NCBI RefSeq assembly: GCF_024721995.1
Contig: NZ_JANQBC010000003.1
Coordinates: 434,001 to 498,000, forward strand
Source: Paenibacillus radicibacter
GTDB taxonomy: Bacteria; Bacillota; Bacilli; Paenibacillales; NBRC-103111
Direction of reading: 5' to 3'
DNA: 64,000 nucleotides
Shown here: one piece after another, positions 1-9,720 of the stretch
Layout: each line of letters begins with the position of its first letter
Numbering within the stretch: the stretch's first letter is position 1
Program-made: the position numbers and the translations under genes
Notes under the pieces: generated by a model
Seen by the model: only the letters and a program-made list of their open reading frames with translations
The model's database searches: none
What the model was told of the DNA's origin: nothing

Positions 1-2
1 CA

Positions 3-361
3 TCGGCTAATTTAATAGAACAAGAAGGAGTATTGGTAATCTTGGATAGATTGAAAGATGGAGATACACTTTGTCATGGTGATTTTCATCCAGGTAATAT
101 ATTACTATCAAACGGGCATCCAATGGTTATAGACTTCATGAATGTTTGCCATGGAGATTTATTTTATGATGTTGCAAGAACTGTTTTTTTGGTGGAATAT
201 ACACCCGTTCCAGCAGATGCAGATGGTAGAAAACATCTCTGCGATATAAGAAAACGCTGGCAGACTTATATCTTATCGAAATGAATGTTACCCGAGAAAT
301 GATACAAGATTATCTATCTGTGATTATTAAGACTAGAGTAGGTGAATTCCCGAACGAGTAG
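3..361 (+). pseudogene. APH-fold phosphotransferase, 3' part, frameshifted
   Basis: This is the C-terminal half of a small-molecule kinase of the aminoglycoside phosphotransferase/choline kinase fold, cut by the window edge. The frame entering from the left contains CHGDFHPGNIL, the catalytic-loop pattern HGDxxxxN, followed by VIDFMNVCHGD, which supplies the metal-binding Asp. That frame stops at TGA 282-284. A different frame continues to TAG 359-361 and reads YLIEMNVTREMIQDYL, a plausible native C-terminus. The switch falls near the A-run at 251-254, so a one-base indel is likely. The substrate cannot be told. It is either a pseudogene or a sequencing error; the family call is secure. Confidence 0.75.
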
Positions 362-427
362 GTAGGGTTTGAAATTGTTGAGAGCTTTGGTCATTATCAA
401 AATGATTGCAATGAAGCCATACCGATT

Positions 428-1690
428 TTAAGAACTGTTCGTAAGCGTTCGTTCTTTTTCAGCTTTCATAAAAGGAATGTGTACGATTATTTTTAACACA
501 AGTCCAATCGTTAGAATAACAAGAGAAAGAATAAAAGGACCATGATCTAACAAATATCCATACATCTGTAGTCCAGCAACTTTTCCTATAGCAAAGGATA
601 AAGACATGATGGCAAAAAAACGGCCCATACCTTCATTGGGTACTTCAGTTTGGTAGAAAGAGATGAAATACGATCCGTATGCTCCGCGGACTAAGAACAT
701 GGATAATACGATCATGCAAAAGAACCATAATGGACCGTTTGAAAAATGGATCAGCCAGTTGGAGAATGTATCCCACCCCAGTAACAGTAGAGGTAAAGCA
801 GTCAATGTCATTCCGATAACCCCAATTAAAATACCAGTTGGCACGGTCACTCTTTTTTTCAAAAATGCTATAATTAATATACTGCCGATATTGCCTACCG
901 TCACCATACTTTGTACCAAACCAACTTGAACATTAGTTCCCGAAAATATTTGCTTAATTATATAGGGAAACCCAACTAATACAATAGCGGTCAAGAACAA
1001 ATGGGTTAAAACTCCGTTTACAACCAGAGATAACAACTGTGCGTTGTTATGAAATATTTTGAACCCTGCGGCGATATCTTGTAGCAAACCATTAATTTGC
1101 TTACGTTTTTCCATAGCTGGTATTTTCATGAAATAGGAACATGCAGCTGCTGTAATGAAAGTTATAGCGTTAAGGAGAAAAATACCAGATAAACCTATGT
1201 AGCAAAAAATTAGTGCGGCTGAAATAGGAGCAGCTACTGAAAGGGTCTCGATGATAGTGGTCTTTAGTGAGTTAGCTTCAACCAATTTATCTTTGCTGAC
1301 TAAGAATGGAAGCACCGTAACAAATGCAGGTAAGAAAAATAACTCACAGATTCCAAGAAAAAAGACTAATAGTTGAATAATGATCATATCCAAAGGTTGG
1401 ATTATCACATACAAGAATGCTCCCAACAACACTATTGCTCTTAATATATCTATAATGATGATCCACCTTTTACGATCAATCCGATCTACCCAAGCCCCTG
1501 CAAACAAGCCAAATAAAAGCTGTGGAAGTAGTCCTATCACTAATGTTGAGGCAAAAGCCGATGCGGAACCCGTTTTTTCTAAAATATACAAAGAAAGACC
1601 CGTTTGTGTAAAAGTGCTTCCAAATACAGCGATTCCTTGACCTAATATAAATAACATAAACTGCCGATTTTTTAGTAAACGCCAATCCAT
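428..1690 (-). CDS. MFS transporter, drug-efflux type
   Basis: About 420 residues with roughly twelve hydrophobic segments, resembling the major facilitator efflux families of Firmicutes (macrolide/MefA-like). The loop after TM2 reads GAWVDRIDRKRW, the MFS motif A region. I place the start at ATG 1688-1690 because a GGGAGTG ribosome-binding site precedes it and the protein then begins MDWRLLKNRQF just before TM1; upstream in-frame Met codons would add about 46 polar residues atypical of the family. It is divergent from the AraC regulator at 1816, about 125 bp away, so that regulator may control it. The substrate is unknown. Confidence 0.85.
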   Translation of the reverse strand: MDWRLLKNRQFMLFILGQGIAVFGSTFTQTGLSLYILEKTGSASAFASTLVIGLLPQLLFGLFAGAWVDRIDRKRWIIIIDILRAIVLLGAFLYVIIQPLDMIIIQLLVFFLGICELFFLPAFVTVLPFLVSKDKLVEANSLKTTIIETLSVAAPISAALIFCYIGLSGIFLLNAITFITAAACSYFMKIPAMEKRKQINGLLQDIAAGFKIFHNNAQLLSLVVNGVLTHLFLTAIVLVGFPYIIKQIFSGTNVQVGLVQSMVTVGNIGSILIIAFLKKRVTVPTGILIGVIGMTLTALPLLLLGWDTFSNWLIHFSNGPLWFFCMIVLSMFLVRGAYGSYFISFYQTEVPNEGMGRFFAIMSLSFAIGKVAGLQMYGYLLDHGPFILSLVILTIGLVLKIIVHIPFMKAEKERTLTNSS

Positions 1691-1815
1691 TAATAATTCA
1701 CACTCCCACTTGGTACATTTTCTAAAGAGTGTATACCGAGTCTCTGTTTTATGCTCTGCATTCATTTCGATACTTTGCAATTTTTGCAGAGTCATTCTCA
1801 TAAGGGGGATATAAA

Positions 1816-2649
1816 TTGTATTTATCAAAAATATGGTTGCCTAATAGCAAAGTAGGATATTATCACTTGGAAGCTCACCATGCTGATGAATATCACGGCC
1901 ATGGTGATTGCTACCAGGTGAGTATCCCAATCTTTGGAACCCCAATTCTGAACCTAAATAATCGAAATAATAGATTGATTCCTAAAGACACCTTCATAAC
2001 CCCACCTTCTGATCAACACCAAAATTTTGCAGGAGATGAGTCAGCCCGATTCTTGCTTATAACTATAGAAGAAAAATTCTTAAGCAAGGTACTAGAAGAA
2101 ACAGTAAATTTTACTGATCAAGTGCATTTCGCCAACTGGAACACAGGTATTTTCGATAGACTGATAAAATTTGCGGAAAACCTGTATTTAAGAATGGCAG
2201 ATTCACTTTGTCCCGTAACTCTCACCGAAATGGAGTACCTGGAACTACAGATCGTTCATCAACTATTTAATGATTACCCAGGAAGCCATTCTGACAAATG
2301 GATTCGTAAAAAGCCGAAATTAATTTCTCCAGAATTAAAGCAAGTTGTGAAATACATACAAACGGAATACACAAATGAGCTTTGTCTCGACAACTTATGT
2401 GAAATTTCAGGGATGGGCAAAACGAAGTTGATCCGTTCATTTACTGGAGTTTTGGGAGTCACTCCCTGGCAATATATTCGTGAAATGAGGCTTCGTCGGG
2501 CGGAGCATTTACTTCTCACGAGTACCGATGATATTACGAAGATTGCATTTGAATCGGGTTATGGTAGTTTAAGTAGTTTTGAACGATCATTTAGGAATAG
2601 ATACAATATGAGTGCTGATACCTATAGAAAAGGGAAGAAAGAAAATTAG
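1816..2649 (+). CDS. AraC-family transcriptional regulator
   Basis: 277 residues: an N-terminal cupin-like sensing domain (about 1-150; HHADEYHGHGD looks like a His-rich cupin strand) and a C-terminal AraC double helix-turn-helix (about 175-277) with the conserved ending GYGSLSSFERSFRNRYNMS. The start is TTG 1816, preceded by AAGGGGGA at 8 nt spacing, and the protein begins at the usual family position. It is transcribed away from the MFS transporter at 428-1690, a common regulator/efflux-pump arrangement, so it is a likely local activator. The inducer is not predictable. Confidence 0.88.
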   Translation: MYLSKIWLPNSKVGYYHLEAHHADEYHGHGDCYQVSIPIFGTPILNLNNRNNRLIPKDTFITPPSDQHQNFAGDESARFLLITIEEKFLSKVLEETVNFTDQVHFANWNTGIFDRLIKFAENLYLRMADSLCPVTLTEMEYLELQIVHQLFNDYPGSHSDKWIRKKPKLISPELKQVVKYIQTEYTNELCLDNLCEISGMGKTKLIRSFTGVLGVTPWQYIREMRLRRAEHLLLTSTDDITKIAFESGYGSLSSFERSFRNRYNMSADTYRKGKKEN

Positions 2650-2687
2650 TAACACACTTATCATAGGATGAATCCAAATAAAAAGGG

Positions 2688-2708
2688 GTGTGCCTTAGTG
2701 GCTACCCC
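2688..2708 (-). terminator. Rho-independent terminator (outer)
   Basis: On the minus strand GGGGTAGCC-ACTAA-GGCACACCCC forms a hairpin followed by TTTTTATTT. It is the second of two minus-strand terminators between the VanZ cluster and the convergent AraC gene. Confidence 0.6.
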
Positions 2709-2783
2709 GTTGTCGTATATGTAACTACTTAATTTTGTTCACCAAAGTAATTCAATCAAAATTAGATTTATTCTGGCATAGCG

Positions 2784-2824
2784 CAAAAAAACAGAGAGCA
2801 GCTACCGCAGCCGTCTACTCCCTG
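2784..2824 (-). terminator. Terminator of the VanZ/ABC cluster
   Basis: On the minus strand CAGGGAG pairs with CTCTCTG (one G-T wobble), with further pairing inside the loop, and is followed by seven T residues. It lies 36 bp after the stop of the last VanZ-like gene and closes the cluster that begins at 10404. Confidence 0.75.
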
Positions 2825-2859
2825 ATGTTACGTTATTGTGAAAATACGTTTAACACGTA

Positions 2860-4293
2860 TTAGCTTCTTCTTGCCTGAATTAATGTGAACCAGTTCGAAT
2901 CCCCATTAAATACACCGGATACTCTGTATATAGGCTGATAGAAGTTCTTCGTGTCATATATAAACGAAAGCTCAATTCCTGTTAGTTCAAGTTGGTCACC
3001 TTTTTTAATAACGAGTTGATCAGGCTTTAATATTGCATTTCTTACTAGTTGAGGAAATTGACCATTCTTTATACGCTCATATACCTCTGCAGGAGACAGT
3101 ATATCCACTTTCTTTACAAATTGACTCTCATGGAGCATATTATTTATCAAATATATACTGCCATCTTGTTTAAGACCGAGGGACAGTTCGCCAGTCCAAT
3201 AATTTTCGTTGAGCTCTACTTTATTTTGGGGGGACCATTGAAATTCTCCGCCCTCCAATTCTGTAAAATCAACGTTTTGAGGGAGTATGCCTAGATCGGC
3301 CATAATGGTTTTGGCCTTAAGCAACATCTGTTCTTTGTCAGCAAATGACGTTCGCTCTGGTGTATAATTGTTCTCGGCTAACAACCAGCCTCCCTCGTTG
3401 GATTGAAAGAATGTATACTCCATTCCCGATTTGTCTTTTAATAGAACCTCACCATCACCGCTATCATCTTTCATATTCAACTCAGTTAATCCTAATTTCT
3501 GCTGCAGCAAGGCTTTGACTCCATCTCGTTTAATGATTCTCTTATATACAGGAGCGACAGCAGGTGCTGAGCTTAGCTGTAGGGATGATGTCAAATGAAC
3601 ATCTCTCATATTCCATTTGGTAAACGAGTTTATGGCCAGATTACCGAACTCCTGCTGGGCATACACTATATTTATACCAATAAGAGACAGACCCATTACT
3701 AGAGGTATCGCTAGGTTGCCCAGTAGACTTTTCATTCTGACTTTTTTGTTATGAACAATGGAAGCTACCAATCTGTATAACTGGTATCCCATAATGCCAC
3801 CAAGCGTGTTATTAATGATATCATCAAGCTCAAACAGCCCTGCGCCTGTAAGCGTCTGATAGGTTTCAATAAATAGCGTAGAGCTTACAACGACAAGAAG
3901 AAGCCATTTGAATACTTCAAACTTCCGGTTGATTAAAGGCAGCATAATTCCCATTGGGATAAACATGATGATATTAAAAATACAGTTCTGAAGATCACGC
4001 AAGGAATACTTATTCCATGCTTCCATATAACTGCTGAATGGATCGAGATTCATTTGCAAGAAATAGGAATGACCACGACCGATCATGGTTAGCTCAAGTA
4101 CAAAGACAACATATCCGATGAACAACGCGCCAAGAAAAAGCTTTTTCATTTGAATCCATGGCTTTCCCTCTGATTGTAGATTTCTATAATAAAGAAAGTA
4201 ATATAGCCCAATAAGAACAAATTCTATCCCAATAATCACGATGACCGGCAGCAATAATAGACGTAGGTTAATATAGATTTCATCGATCCCCAA
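2860..4293 (-). CDS. VanZ-like membrane protein with C-terminal outer domain
   Basis: 477 residues. The N-terminal ~200 residues hold about six membrane segments and the VanZ signature: an E/Q pair in FIETYQTLTG and then FELDDIINNTLGGIMGY. The remaining ~270 residues are polar and begin after a last TM near residue 205, so they probably lie outside the membrane; a segment around YTPERTSFADKEQM resembles nothing I recognise. VanZ proteins are linked to low-level teicoplanin resistance by an unclear mechanism. The start is TTG 4293 behind GGGAGGGG at 8 nt. It is the last gene of the two-component/ABC cluster and the second VanZ-like protein in it. Confidence 0.8.
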   Translation of the reverse strand: MGIDEIYINLRLLLLPVIVIIGIEFVLIGLYYFLYYRNLQSEGKPWIQMKKLFLGALFIGYVVFVLELTMIGRGHSYFLQMNLDPFSSYMEAWNKYSLRDLQNCIFNIIMFIPMGIMLPLINRKFEVFKWLLLVVVSSTLFIETYQTLTGAGLFELDDIINNTLGGIMGYQLYRLVASIVHNKKVRMKSLLGNLAIPLVMGLSLIGINIVYAQQEFGNLAINSFTKWNMRDVHLTSSLQLSSAPAVAPVYKRIIKRDGVKALLQQKLGLTELNMKDDSGDGEVLLKDKSGMEYTFFQSNEGGWLLAENNYTPERTSFADKEQMLLKAKTIMADLGILPQNVDFTELEGGEFQWSPQNKVELNENYWTGELSLGLKQDGSIYLINNMLHESQFVKKVDILSPAEVYERIKNGQFPQLVRNAILKPDQLVIKKGDQLELTGIELSFIYDTKNFYQPIYRVSGVFNGDSNWFTLIQARRS

Positions 4294-4376
4294 GACACGA
4301 GCCCCTCCCTATAAATTTATTCTAATGGCAGTAGATACTATCATTGCTTGCATCTACAAGTTGGGGCTGGTTACCG

Positions 4377-6968
4377 TTATGCATTCTCCTGCTTTAATGC
4401 GTCAATTATGTTTTCCTTTTTTACTTTCGCGCCGGAATATAGCATGGCAGACCCGACTATGATAAACACGACGATAATAACAGACAGAATGCTCATCCAA
4501 GGGAGGGTGAACCCGTAACTGAACTTGTTCGAAAATGCTCTATAGATCAGATACATCACAATGATACTAATAGGAAGCCCGAACACTAGCGACTTGACCC
4601 CATAAAACATACTTTCGTAGTTCATCATTTTCGCAAAGCTCTTAGGTGTCATGCCGACGGATTTCAGCATCGCAAATTCTCGTTTGCGAAGAGCTACGCC
4701 CGTCGAGATCGTGTTAAAGATGTTCGCAATGGAAATCGCAGAGATTAATACGATAAATCCATACGAGAAGACGGACATCAATAGAATCAGCTGTTCTTCA
4801 CTTTTTCTAGATTGATATACATTGTAGACATTCAGATTGTTCTCATTCATCTCTTCGATTTCCTGCTGCGTTCTCATCGGATCCGTGCTTTTCAAATGGA
4901 GGAACATCTGAATGTTAACTAGATCCTCGTCACCTGCCAGTCGATTCAAGGCGCGCTCCGACACGATCATATTTAGCCCACCCACGCCTATCAAATTCAT
5001 TCCCATCGGAATTTGATCCGTGAGCGCAGCAACAGTCACTTCGCTTGCCTTTGTTTCCTTCCCATTTTCTTCATGGAAGTTCGTTAACGCGATATGCTCT
5101 CCGACATTCGTATAGATGGCCTTCGTCTGAACGTATTTTTCCGTGTCCATATCTTTGTAGCGAATCGTATCCATCACAATCGCGGCAGGATGATCCGGAT
5201 CTTTCAGCTGTTCATAATCTGCGCCGACCGCACTGGCATAGGTTCGCAGACTCGAATCATTGAGTGCATGAATTATAATGTCGTAAGGATATTTCCCCGC
5301 TTGAAGTAGCTTCTTATCCTCCTTAACCTTCTCTTTCAACTCATCGGCAATGATCGCTTCATCGACCCAAGCATTCTTATATAACGATTGAATCACGTTG
5401 AATTCCGTTACGCCGTCCAGTGATGCAATCGATTGAATCAACCGATCGTCGAGTCTCTTACCATTGCCGTACATGACTTCAATATCGAAATTGACGCCTT
5501 CCTGGGACAGTTTCAGGGATTGCTGCATACCGGTGGTAAAGAATGATACCGTTAGGAACAGAACGATGCTGATGACAAGTGAAAATACAATGGCATGATA
5601 TCTCCGCTTGTTCCGTTTTAAGTTCTTCAATCCGATTTCCGCTTCGATGCCGAAGAGCCTACGAATGAACTTCGACGTTTTCACGGCATTGACCGTAAGC
5701 TTTACATCGGTTGTTTGGCGAATCGCATCCATAGCGGATACCTTGGATGCCTTGATCGCCGGGAGATACGTCGAAATAAAGATCGTTAGCATCGAGACAA
5801 TACAGACAATTAAGAGCGATAACGGTGTGACGATAAGCCTCAACGGTTCATTGGTCCATAATGCCCCTTGAATCATGGAGTTCATGAACCAAAAGGTAAT
5901 TCCCATCCCAGCAAGACCACATAAGATGCCAAGGGGAATGCTGATCAAGCCAATGACGACACCTTCAAAAAGCACTGAATTTCGCTTCTGACTTTTCGTA
6001 GCGCCCACACTCGCAAGCATCCCTAAATGGCGGGAACGTTCCGAGACCGATATTGCAAAAGCATTATAGATAAGCGCAACCGAGCCGATCATAATGACCG
6101 CCATCACGATTGCTGATAATGAGTACATCATGCTAAACGAAGCTCTGCTTTTGGCCAAACCGTAATAACGAAGCAGTTCATTATTAAATTTAACTGTTTT
6201 AATCTGGTTATTCTTAGCCAAATCTTCCGCATGAGCAAACATGGAAGGATTAACACTCTTCAAGGCAACTGACGCATCGACTCGATCGTTAGCCCCGATG
6301 ATATTTGTATCGACATAGCTAATGGTCGTATAACCCGGCGCCCAAGCAGACTCCCATATGGGACGCTTTATAAAGCCTACCACCGTATAATCCCTTGACT
6401 TAATATGCAGCAATGTTTCGGTCAATGTGCCGTTATCCCTACGCAGCATTTCGGTCTGATCCAGGGGACGATCATTCCCATTTTCGAATCGTTCACCGAT
6501 TTGAAGGGTTAGATGATCACCGATTTCGTATTTCACTTTGCCATTCGTTGCAACGTCTTCGGATATGACGACTTCCTTGTCCGTTTGCGGAAGGCGCCCT
6601 TTGCTCAATTCAATCGGAAATTGCTCGAAGCTTTGTGCATCATATGCCTTAACGAACAAGTAAGGCTTATTGGGGTTTTGTCCGCCTTCTAATCGGGCAT
6701 GGCCAAGATCACTTGTGATCGCAACGGTTCGAGTTTTGTCATCGCCTCGTATGGCCGCAATCTGTTCTTTGGTTACATCTTGATATCGAACATGCCACTC
6801 TCCTGACTCGGCAATCGTTTGCCTAATCATTAAATCTGAAAAGGAAAAAACAAGCGTAGCGACAGCGGTCACCATGGCAACTGAAATGATGACGCCGATG
6901 ATCGTTACAAGCGTTCTTCTTTTATTTTGCTTCAAATGCCGGATCGTTAATGTATTGACAATATTCAT
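4377..6968 (-). CDS. ABC transporter permease, FtsX/MacB type
   Basis: 863 residues. TM1 lies at about 20-45, an extracytoplasmic region follows to about 275, then three TMs of the first FtsX domain (about 280-410), a short TM near 460-480, a second extracytoplasmic region, and a final FtsX domain (about 735-855). The repeated phrases LGMLASVGATKSQ and FAMLKSVGMTPKS are typical coupling-helix regions of FtsX-like permeases. The start overlaps the stop of the ATPase gene by 4 nt (ATGA), showing translational coupling. Members act as mechanotransmission pumps or in lipoprotein/peptide handling; duplicated FtsX domains exclude the BceB topology. The substrate is unknown. Confidence 0.88.
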   Translation of the reverse strand: MNIVNTLTIRHLKQNKRRTLVTIIGVIISVAMVTAVATLVFSFSDLMIRQTIAESGEWHVRYQDVTKEQIAAIRGDDKTRTVAITSDLGHARLEGGQNPNKPYLFVKAYDAQSFEQFPIELSKGRLPQTDKEVVISEDVATNGKVKYEIGDHLTLQIGERFENGNDRPLDQTEMLRRDNGTLTETLLHIKSRDYTVVGFIKRPIWESAWAPGYTTISYVDTNIIGANDRVDASVALKSVNPSMFAHAEDLAKNNQIKTVKFNNELLRYYGLAKSRASFSMMYSLSAIVMAVIMIGSVALIYNAFAISVSERSRHLGMLASVGATKSQKRNSVLFEGVVIGLISIPLGILCGLAGMGITFWFMNSMIQGALWTNEPLRLIVTPLSLLIVCIVSMLTIFISTYLPAIKASKVSAMDAIRQTTDVKLTVNAVKTSKFIRRLFGIEAEIGLKNLKRNKRRYHAIVFSLVISIVLFLTVSFFTTGMQQSLKLSQEGVNFDIEVMYGNGKRLDDRLIQSIASLDGVTEFNVIQSLYKNAWVDEAIIADELKEKVKEDKKLLQAGKYPYDIIIHALNDSSLRTYASAVGADYEQLKDPDHPAAIVMDTIRYKDMDTEKYVQTKAIYTNVGEHIALTNFHEENGKETKASEVTVAALTDQIPMGMNLIGVGGLNMIVSERALNRLAGDEDLVNIQMFLHLKSTDPMRTQQEIEEMNENNLNVYNVYQSRKSEEQLILLMSVFSYGFIVLISAISIANIFNTISTGVALRKREFAMLKSVGMTPKSFAKMMNYESMFYGVKSLVFGLPISIIVMYLIYRAFSNKFSYGFTLPWMSILSVIIVVFIIVGSAMLYSGAKVKKENIIDALKQENA

Positions 6969-7648
6969 CGCCGGATCACCTCGTCTTTGGCAATCCTCCC
7001 GTCTTCAATCGAAATAATTCTGTCGGCTTGCAAGGCGATTCGTTCGTCATGTGTAATCACGATTAGCGTCTGATTATAGGTTTTATTTAACATTTTTAGT
7101 AAGTCGATAATCTCGCTGCTATTCTTGCTGTCTAGGTTCCCTGTCGGCTCGTCAGCCAGCATAATCGCAGGATTGCCAATAAGTGCCCTTCCAATCGAGA
7201 CCCGTTGTTGCTGTCCACCGGATAGCTGATTTGGCAAATGATTTAATCGTTGCTGCAAATTTAACGTTTGAACAAGACTACCCAGCTGCTGTGGATCTAC
7301 CTTTTGCTTATCGAGTAAGAGCGGCAGTGTAATATTCTCCTCCACCGTCAGAACAGGGATCAGATTGAAAAATTGATAAATCAGCCCGATTTGTCTGCGT
7401 CTAAAGATAGCTAGCTGCGTTTCGTTCAAGGCATACATGTCCGTTTCCTCCACAAATACCTTGCCGCCAGTCGGCAGATCCACACCGCCTAGCATATGAA
7501 GTAGTGTCGATTTTCCCGACCCGGATGGACCAATAATGGCGACAAATTCACCTTTTTGTACTGAAAAAGAAACATCATCCAGCGCCTTTACCGCTGATTC
7601 ACCTGTGCCGTATATTTTAGATAAATGCTCAATTCTTAAAATTTCCAT
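6965..7648 (-). CDS. ABC transporter ATPase, LolD/MacB type
   Basis: Partner ATPase of the FtsX-type permease. It has Walker A GPSGSGKST (about residues 38-46), the signature LSGGQQQRVSIGRAL, Walker B IMLADEPTGNLDS and the switch His in VITHDE. About 227 residues is normal for the family. I use ATG 7646-7648 rather than the Met two codons upstream because the GGCAGG ribosome-binding site is then about 6 nt away; the upstream Met would have none. The stop overlaps the permease start. The order two-component system, VanZ, ATPase, permease, VanZ suggests co-transcription. Confidence 0.93.
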   Translation of the reverse strand: MEILRIEHLSKIYGTGESAVKALDDVSFSVQKGEFVAIIGPSGSGKSTLLHMLGGVDLPTGGKVFVEETDMYALNETQLAIFRRRQIGLIYQFFNLIPVLTVEENITLPLLLDKQKVDPQQLGSLVQTLNLQQRLNHLPNQLSGGQQQRVSIGRALIGNPAIMLADEPTGNLDSKNSSEIIDLLKMLNKTYNQTLIVITHDERIALQADRIISIEDGRIAKDEVIRR

Positions 7649-7707
7649 TGTCATCCTGCCTTTCCTCGTTGCTCAAATTCCAGAAATATAATATGTGAAA
7701 ATTCAAT

Positions 7708-8616
7708 TTATTTCCTTGCGGAAATAGGTGGAGCTGTAAGAACGACGTCATTATCTTTTAGCTGTACGCGAAAAATGTATACAGGTTGGGAAAAACCCTT
7801 TGTATCTGTGGCGTGCGCTACATGACTCTCAATAATGACTAATGTCTCGCCTTCAAATTCTTCACCCGCTCCGAAAGGTCCCATCGGGTAAATATCACCC
7901 TGTTGCAGCTTTCCGAATGCTTCTTTTGGAGAAATAATATCGATGTCTCTCACTTTTTGACCTTTGGGATCGTAGATAGGCATTTTACTACCTTCATCAC
8001 TTAACTCTAGTGATGTTTGGATCGTGACACGAGACATATCTGTCTTTCCATAAGAATCAAATGGCATATTACCAAATTCCTTCATTTGATATGAAATAAA
8101 TATTCCAACGGCAACGAAGATTACTGTAGTGGGTAAAATTAAATACTTGACGATTTGTGTGTGCGATTCTTTCTTTTTCATGTAAATAAGAACGATATTT
8201 AATAAACAGTACCCTAACATCATTCCTATCGTGTTATGAAGTAAATCGTCTAGTTCCACACTTCCACGAAGTGTTATCAATTGAAGAGTTTCAATACATA
8301 ATGATGTTGTAATTGAACTGATTAACATCCATTTTACTTTCAAAAAAAGTTTACTAAATAAAGGTAATAAAATCCCTAACGGAAACAGCATACCTAAATT
8401 AACAAAGATATGAAAAAAAGATTGAAATGAAAATTGATTCCATGCTTGTTGATACGTGCTTAGTACATCGAAATCAATTGTCCTTGCAAAGGTATTCTCA
8501 GATGAACGACCAAATGTGGTAGCTATAATTAAAAGGGAATAATACCCGATTATGAATATAAGTAATATAATTTGTCGTTTAGTAAATTTCTTTCCTCGTT
8601 CTTTAATAACATCCAT
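7708..8616 (-). CDS. VanZ-like membrane protein
   Basis: About 302 residues. Five or so N-terminal membrane segments carry the VanZ signature, with SLCIETLQLITLRG and then VELDDLLHNTIGMMLGY. After a final TM near residue 170-190 there is a ~110-residue polar C-terminal domain, shorter than but parallel to that of the VanZ-like protein at 2860-4293. The start ATG 8614-8616 is preceded by GGGGGGTAGGG; another Met five codons upstream lies within that stretch. It is located between the histidine kinase and the ABC ATPase, on the same strand. Confidence 0.8.
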   Translation of the reverse strand: MDVIKERGKKFTKRQIILLIFIIGYYSLLIIATTFGRSSENTFARTIDFDVLSTYQQAWNQFSFQSFFHIFVNLGMLFPLGILLPLFSKLFLKVKWMLISSITTSLCIETLQLITLRGSVELDDLLHNTIGMMLGYCLLNIVLIYMKKKESHTQIVKYLILPTTVIFVAVGIFISYQMKEFGNMPFDSYGKTDMSRVTIQTSLELSDEGSKMPIYDPKGQKVRDIDIISPKEAFGKLQQGDIYPMGPFGAGEEFEGETLVIIESHVAHATDTKGFSQPVYIFRVQLKDNDVVLTAPPISARK

Positions 8617-8718
8617 TGCCCTACCCCCCATCGCTTAGCTGATGAATATCATTCTACTTGTCTATAATGACTTTCAAGTGACGATGAAGGTGAACAATTA
8701 GTCACATACGGAGTGCTA

Positions 8719-9720
8719 TTAAATGACTTGCTTATAAAATTTAATCCGAAACTGTGTCCCCTTCTCGCTGTCGCTCGTCACATCGATCACGCCATTTTGG
8801 CTGGTAATAATGCTGTGAGCCATCGCAAGACCTATACCAATGCTCCCTTCGCTTGCGTTCTTTCCCTTGTAAAAACGTTTAAATATATAAGGCAAATCTT
8901 CTTTCGGAATGCCTTTTCCATTGTCAGAAATAATCAATTCAGTAAATAGAGCATTTTCGGAAAATGTGATCGTAAGTGCTCCGCCTTCATGCGTGTGTTC
9001 CACGCCGTTTTTCAAAATATTGATGACCGCCTCGGCAGTCCAGTTGAAATCGCCAACAAAAGAGACATCGTCATCGCCCGCGATCGTAATCGTTTGCTCC
9101 TTAACATCCATCGGTATCATAACCGGCTCTAGTGTTTTTTGGACAAGGCTTTTCATCAATATACGATCTTTCTTGAATGGGATGGTTTTCGCGTCCATTT
9201 TCGATAGCTTTAACAAGGAAGAAACAAGCCAATCGATGCGTTCAAGCTGAACGCGAATATGGTGGGTGAACTCCGTTCTTTTTGCCGGAGACAGATCAGG
9301 GGTACTTAATAAATCTGCCATCATCGTCATGGAGGTTAGTGGTGTTTTGAGCTGATGTGAAATGTCGGAGATGGCATCCGTCAGTTGGATTTTATCCCGC
9401 TCTAATAGTGACCGATGCTCGGATAGCATAAGTGTCACTTTGTAAATCTCATTTTTTAGAATGCTAAGCTCACCTTCTTGATTATCCCGAACGTCAAGGG
9501 AGACGTTGCCGCTCATTATTTCCCGCAAATAGACAGACAGCTTCGCAAGCTCGCGGTATCTCCATCTCGTGAAGAACATACTTGTACCTATAAGCAGCGC
9601 AGATAGAAACGTAACCACCAATGCCGTGATAGACGAAATGAAAGCAGCGACAATGATTGCCGTTAAGCTTATCAATCCCAAAGTGAGCAATAATAATTGA
9701 ACTTCTCGATTTCGAAGCAT
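8719..9720 (-). CDS. Two-component sensor histidine kinase
   Basis: 333 residues: two TM helices (about 8-50) with almost no extracellular loop, a short linker, HisKA with SDISHQLKTPLT (phosphoacceptor His122), and a HATPase_c domain with N, G1 (ISDNGKGIP), F (FKRFYKG) and G2 (GIGLAMAHS) boxes. The lack of a sensing loop is typical of intramembrane-sensing kinases that read signals from a partner ABC transporter, as in the Bce systems. The start directly follows the response-regulator stop, without a gap. Partner transporter by position: 4377-7648. Confidence 0.93.
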   Translation of the reverse strand: MLRNREVQLLLLTLGLISLTAIIVAAFISSITALVVTFLSALLIGTSMFFTRWRYRELAKLSVYLREIMSGNVSLDVRDNQEGELSILKNEIYKVTLMLSEHRSLLERDKIQLTDAISDISHQLKTPLTSMTMMADLLSTPDLSPAKRTEFTHHIRVQLERIDWLVSSLLKLSKMDAKTIPFKKDRILMKSLVQKTLEPVMIPMDVKEQTITIAGDDDVSFVGDFNWTAEAVINILKNGVEHTHEGGALTITFSENALFTELIISDNGKGIPKEDLPYIFKRFYKGKNASEGSIGIGLAMAHSIITSQNGVIDVTSDSEKGTQFRIKFYKQVI

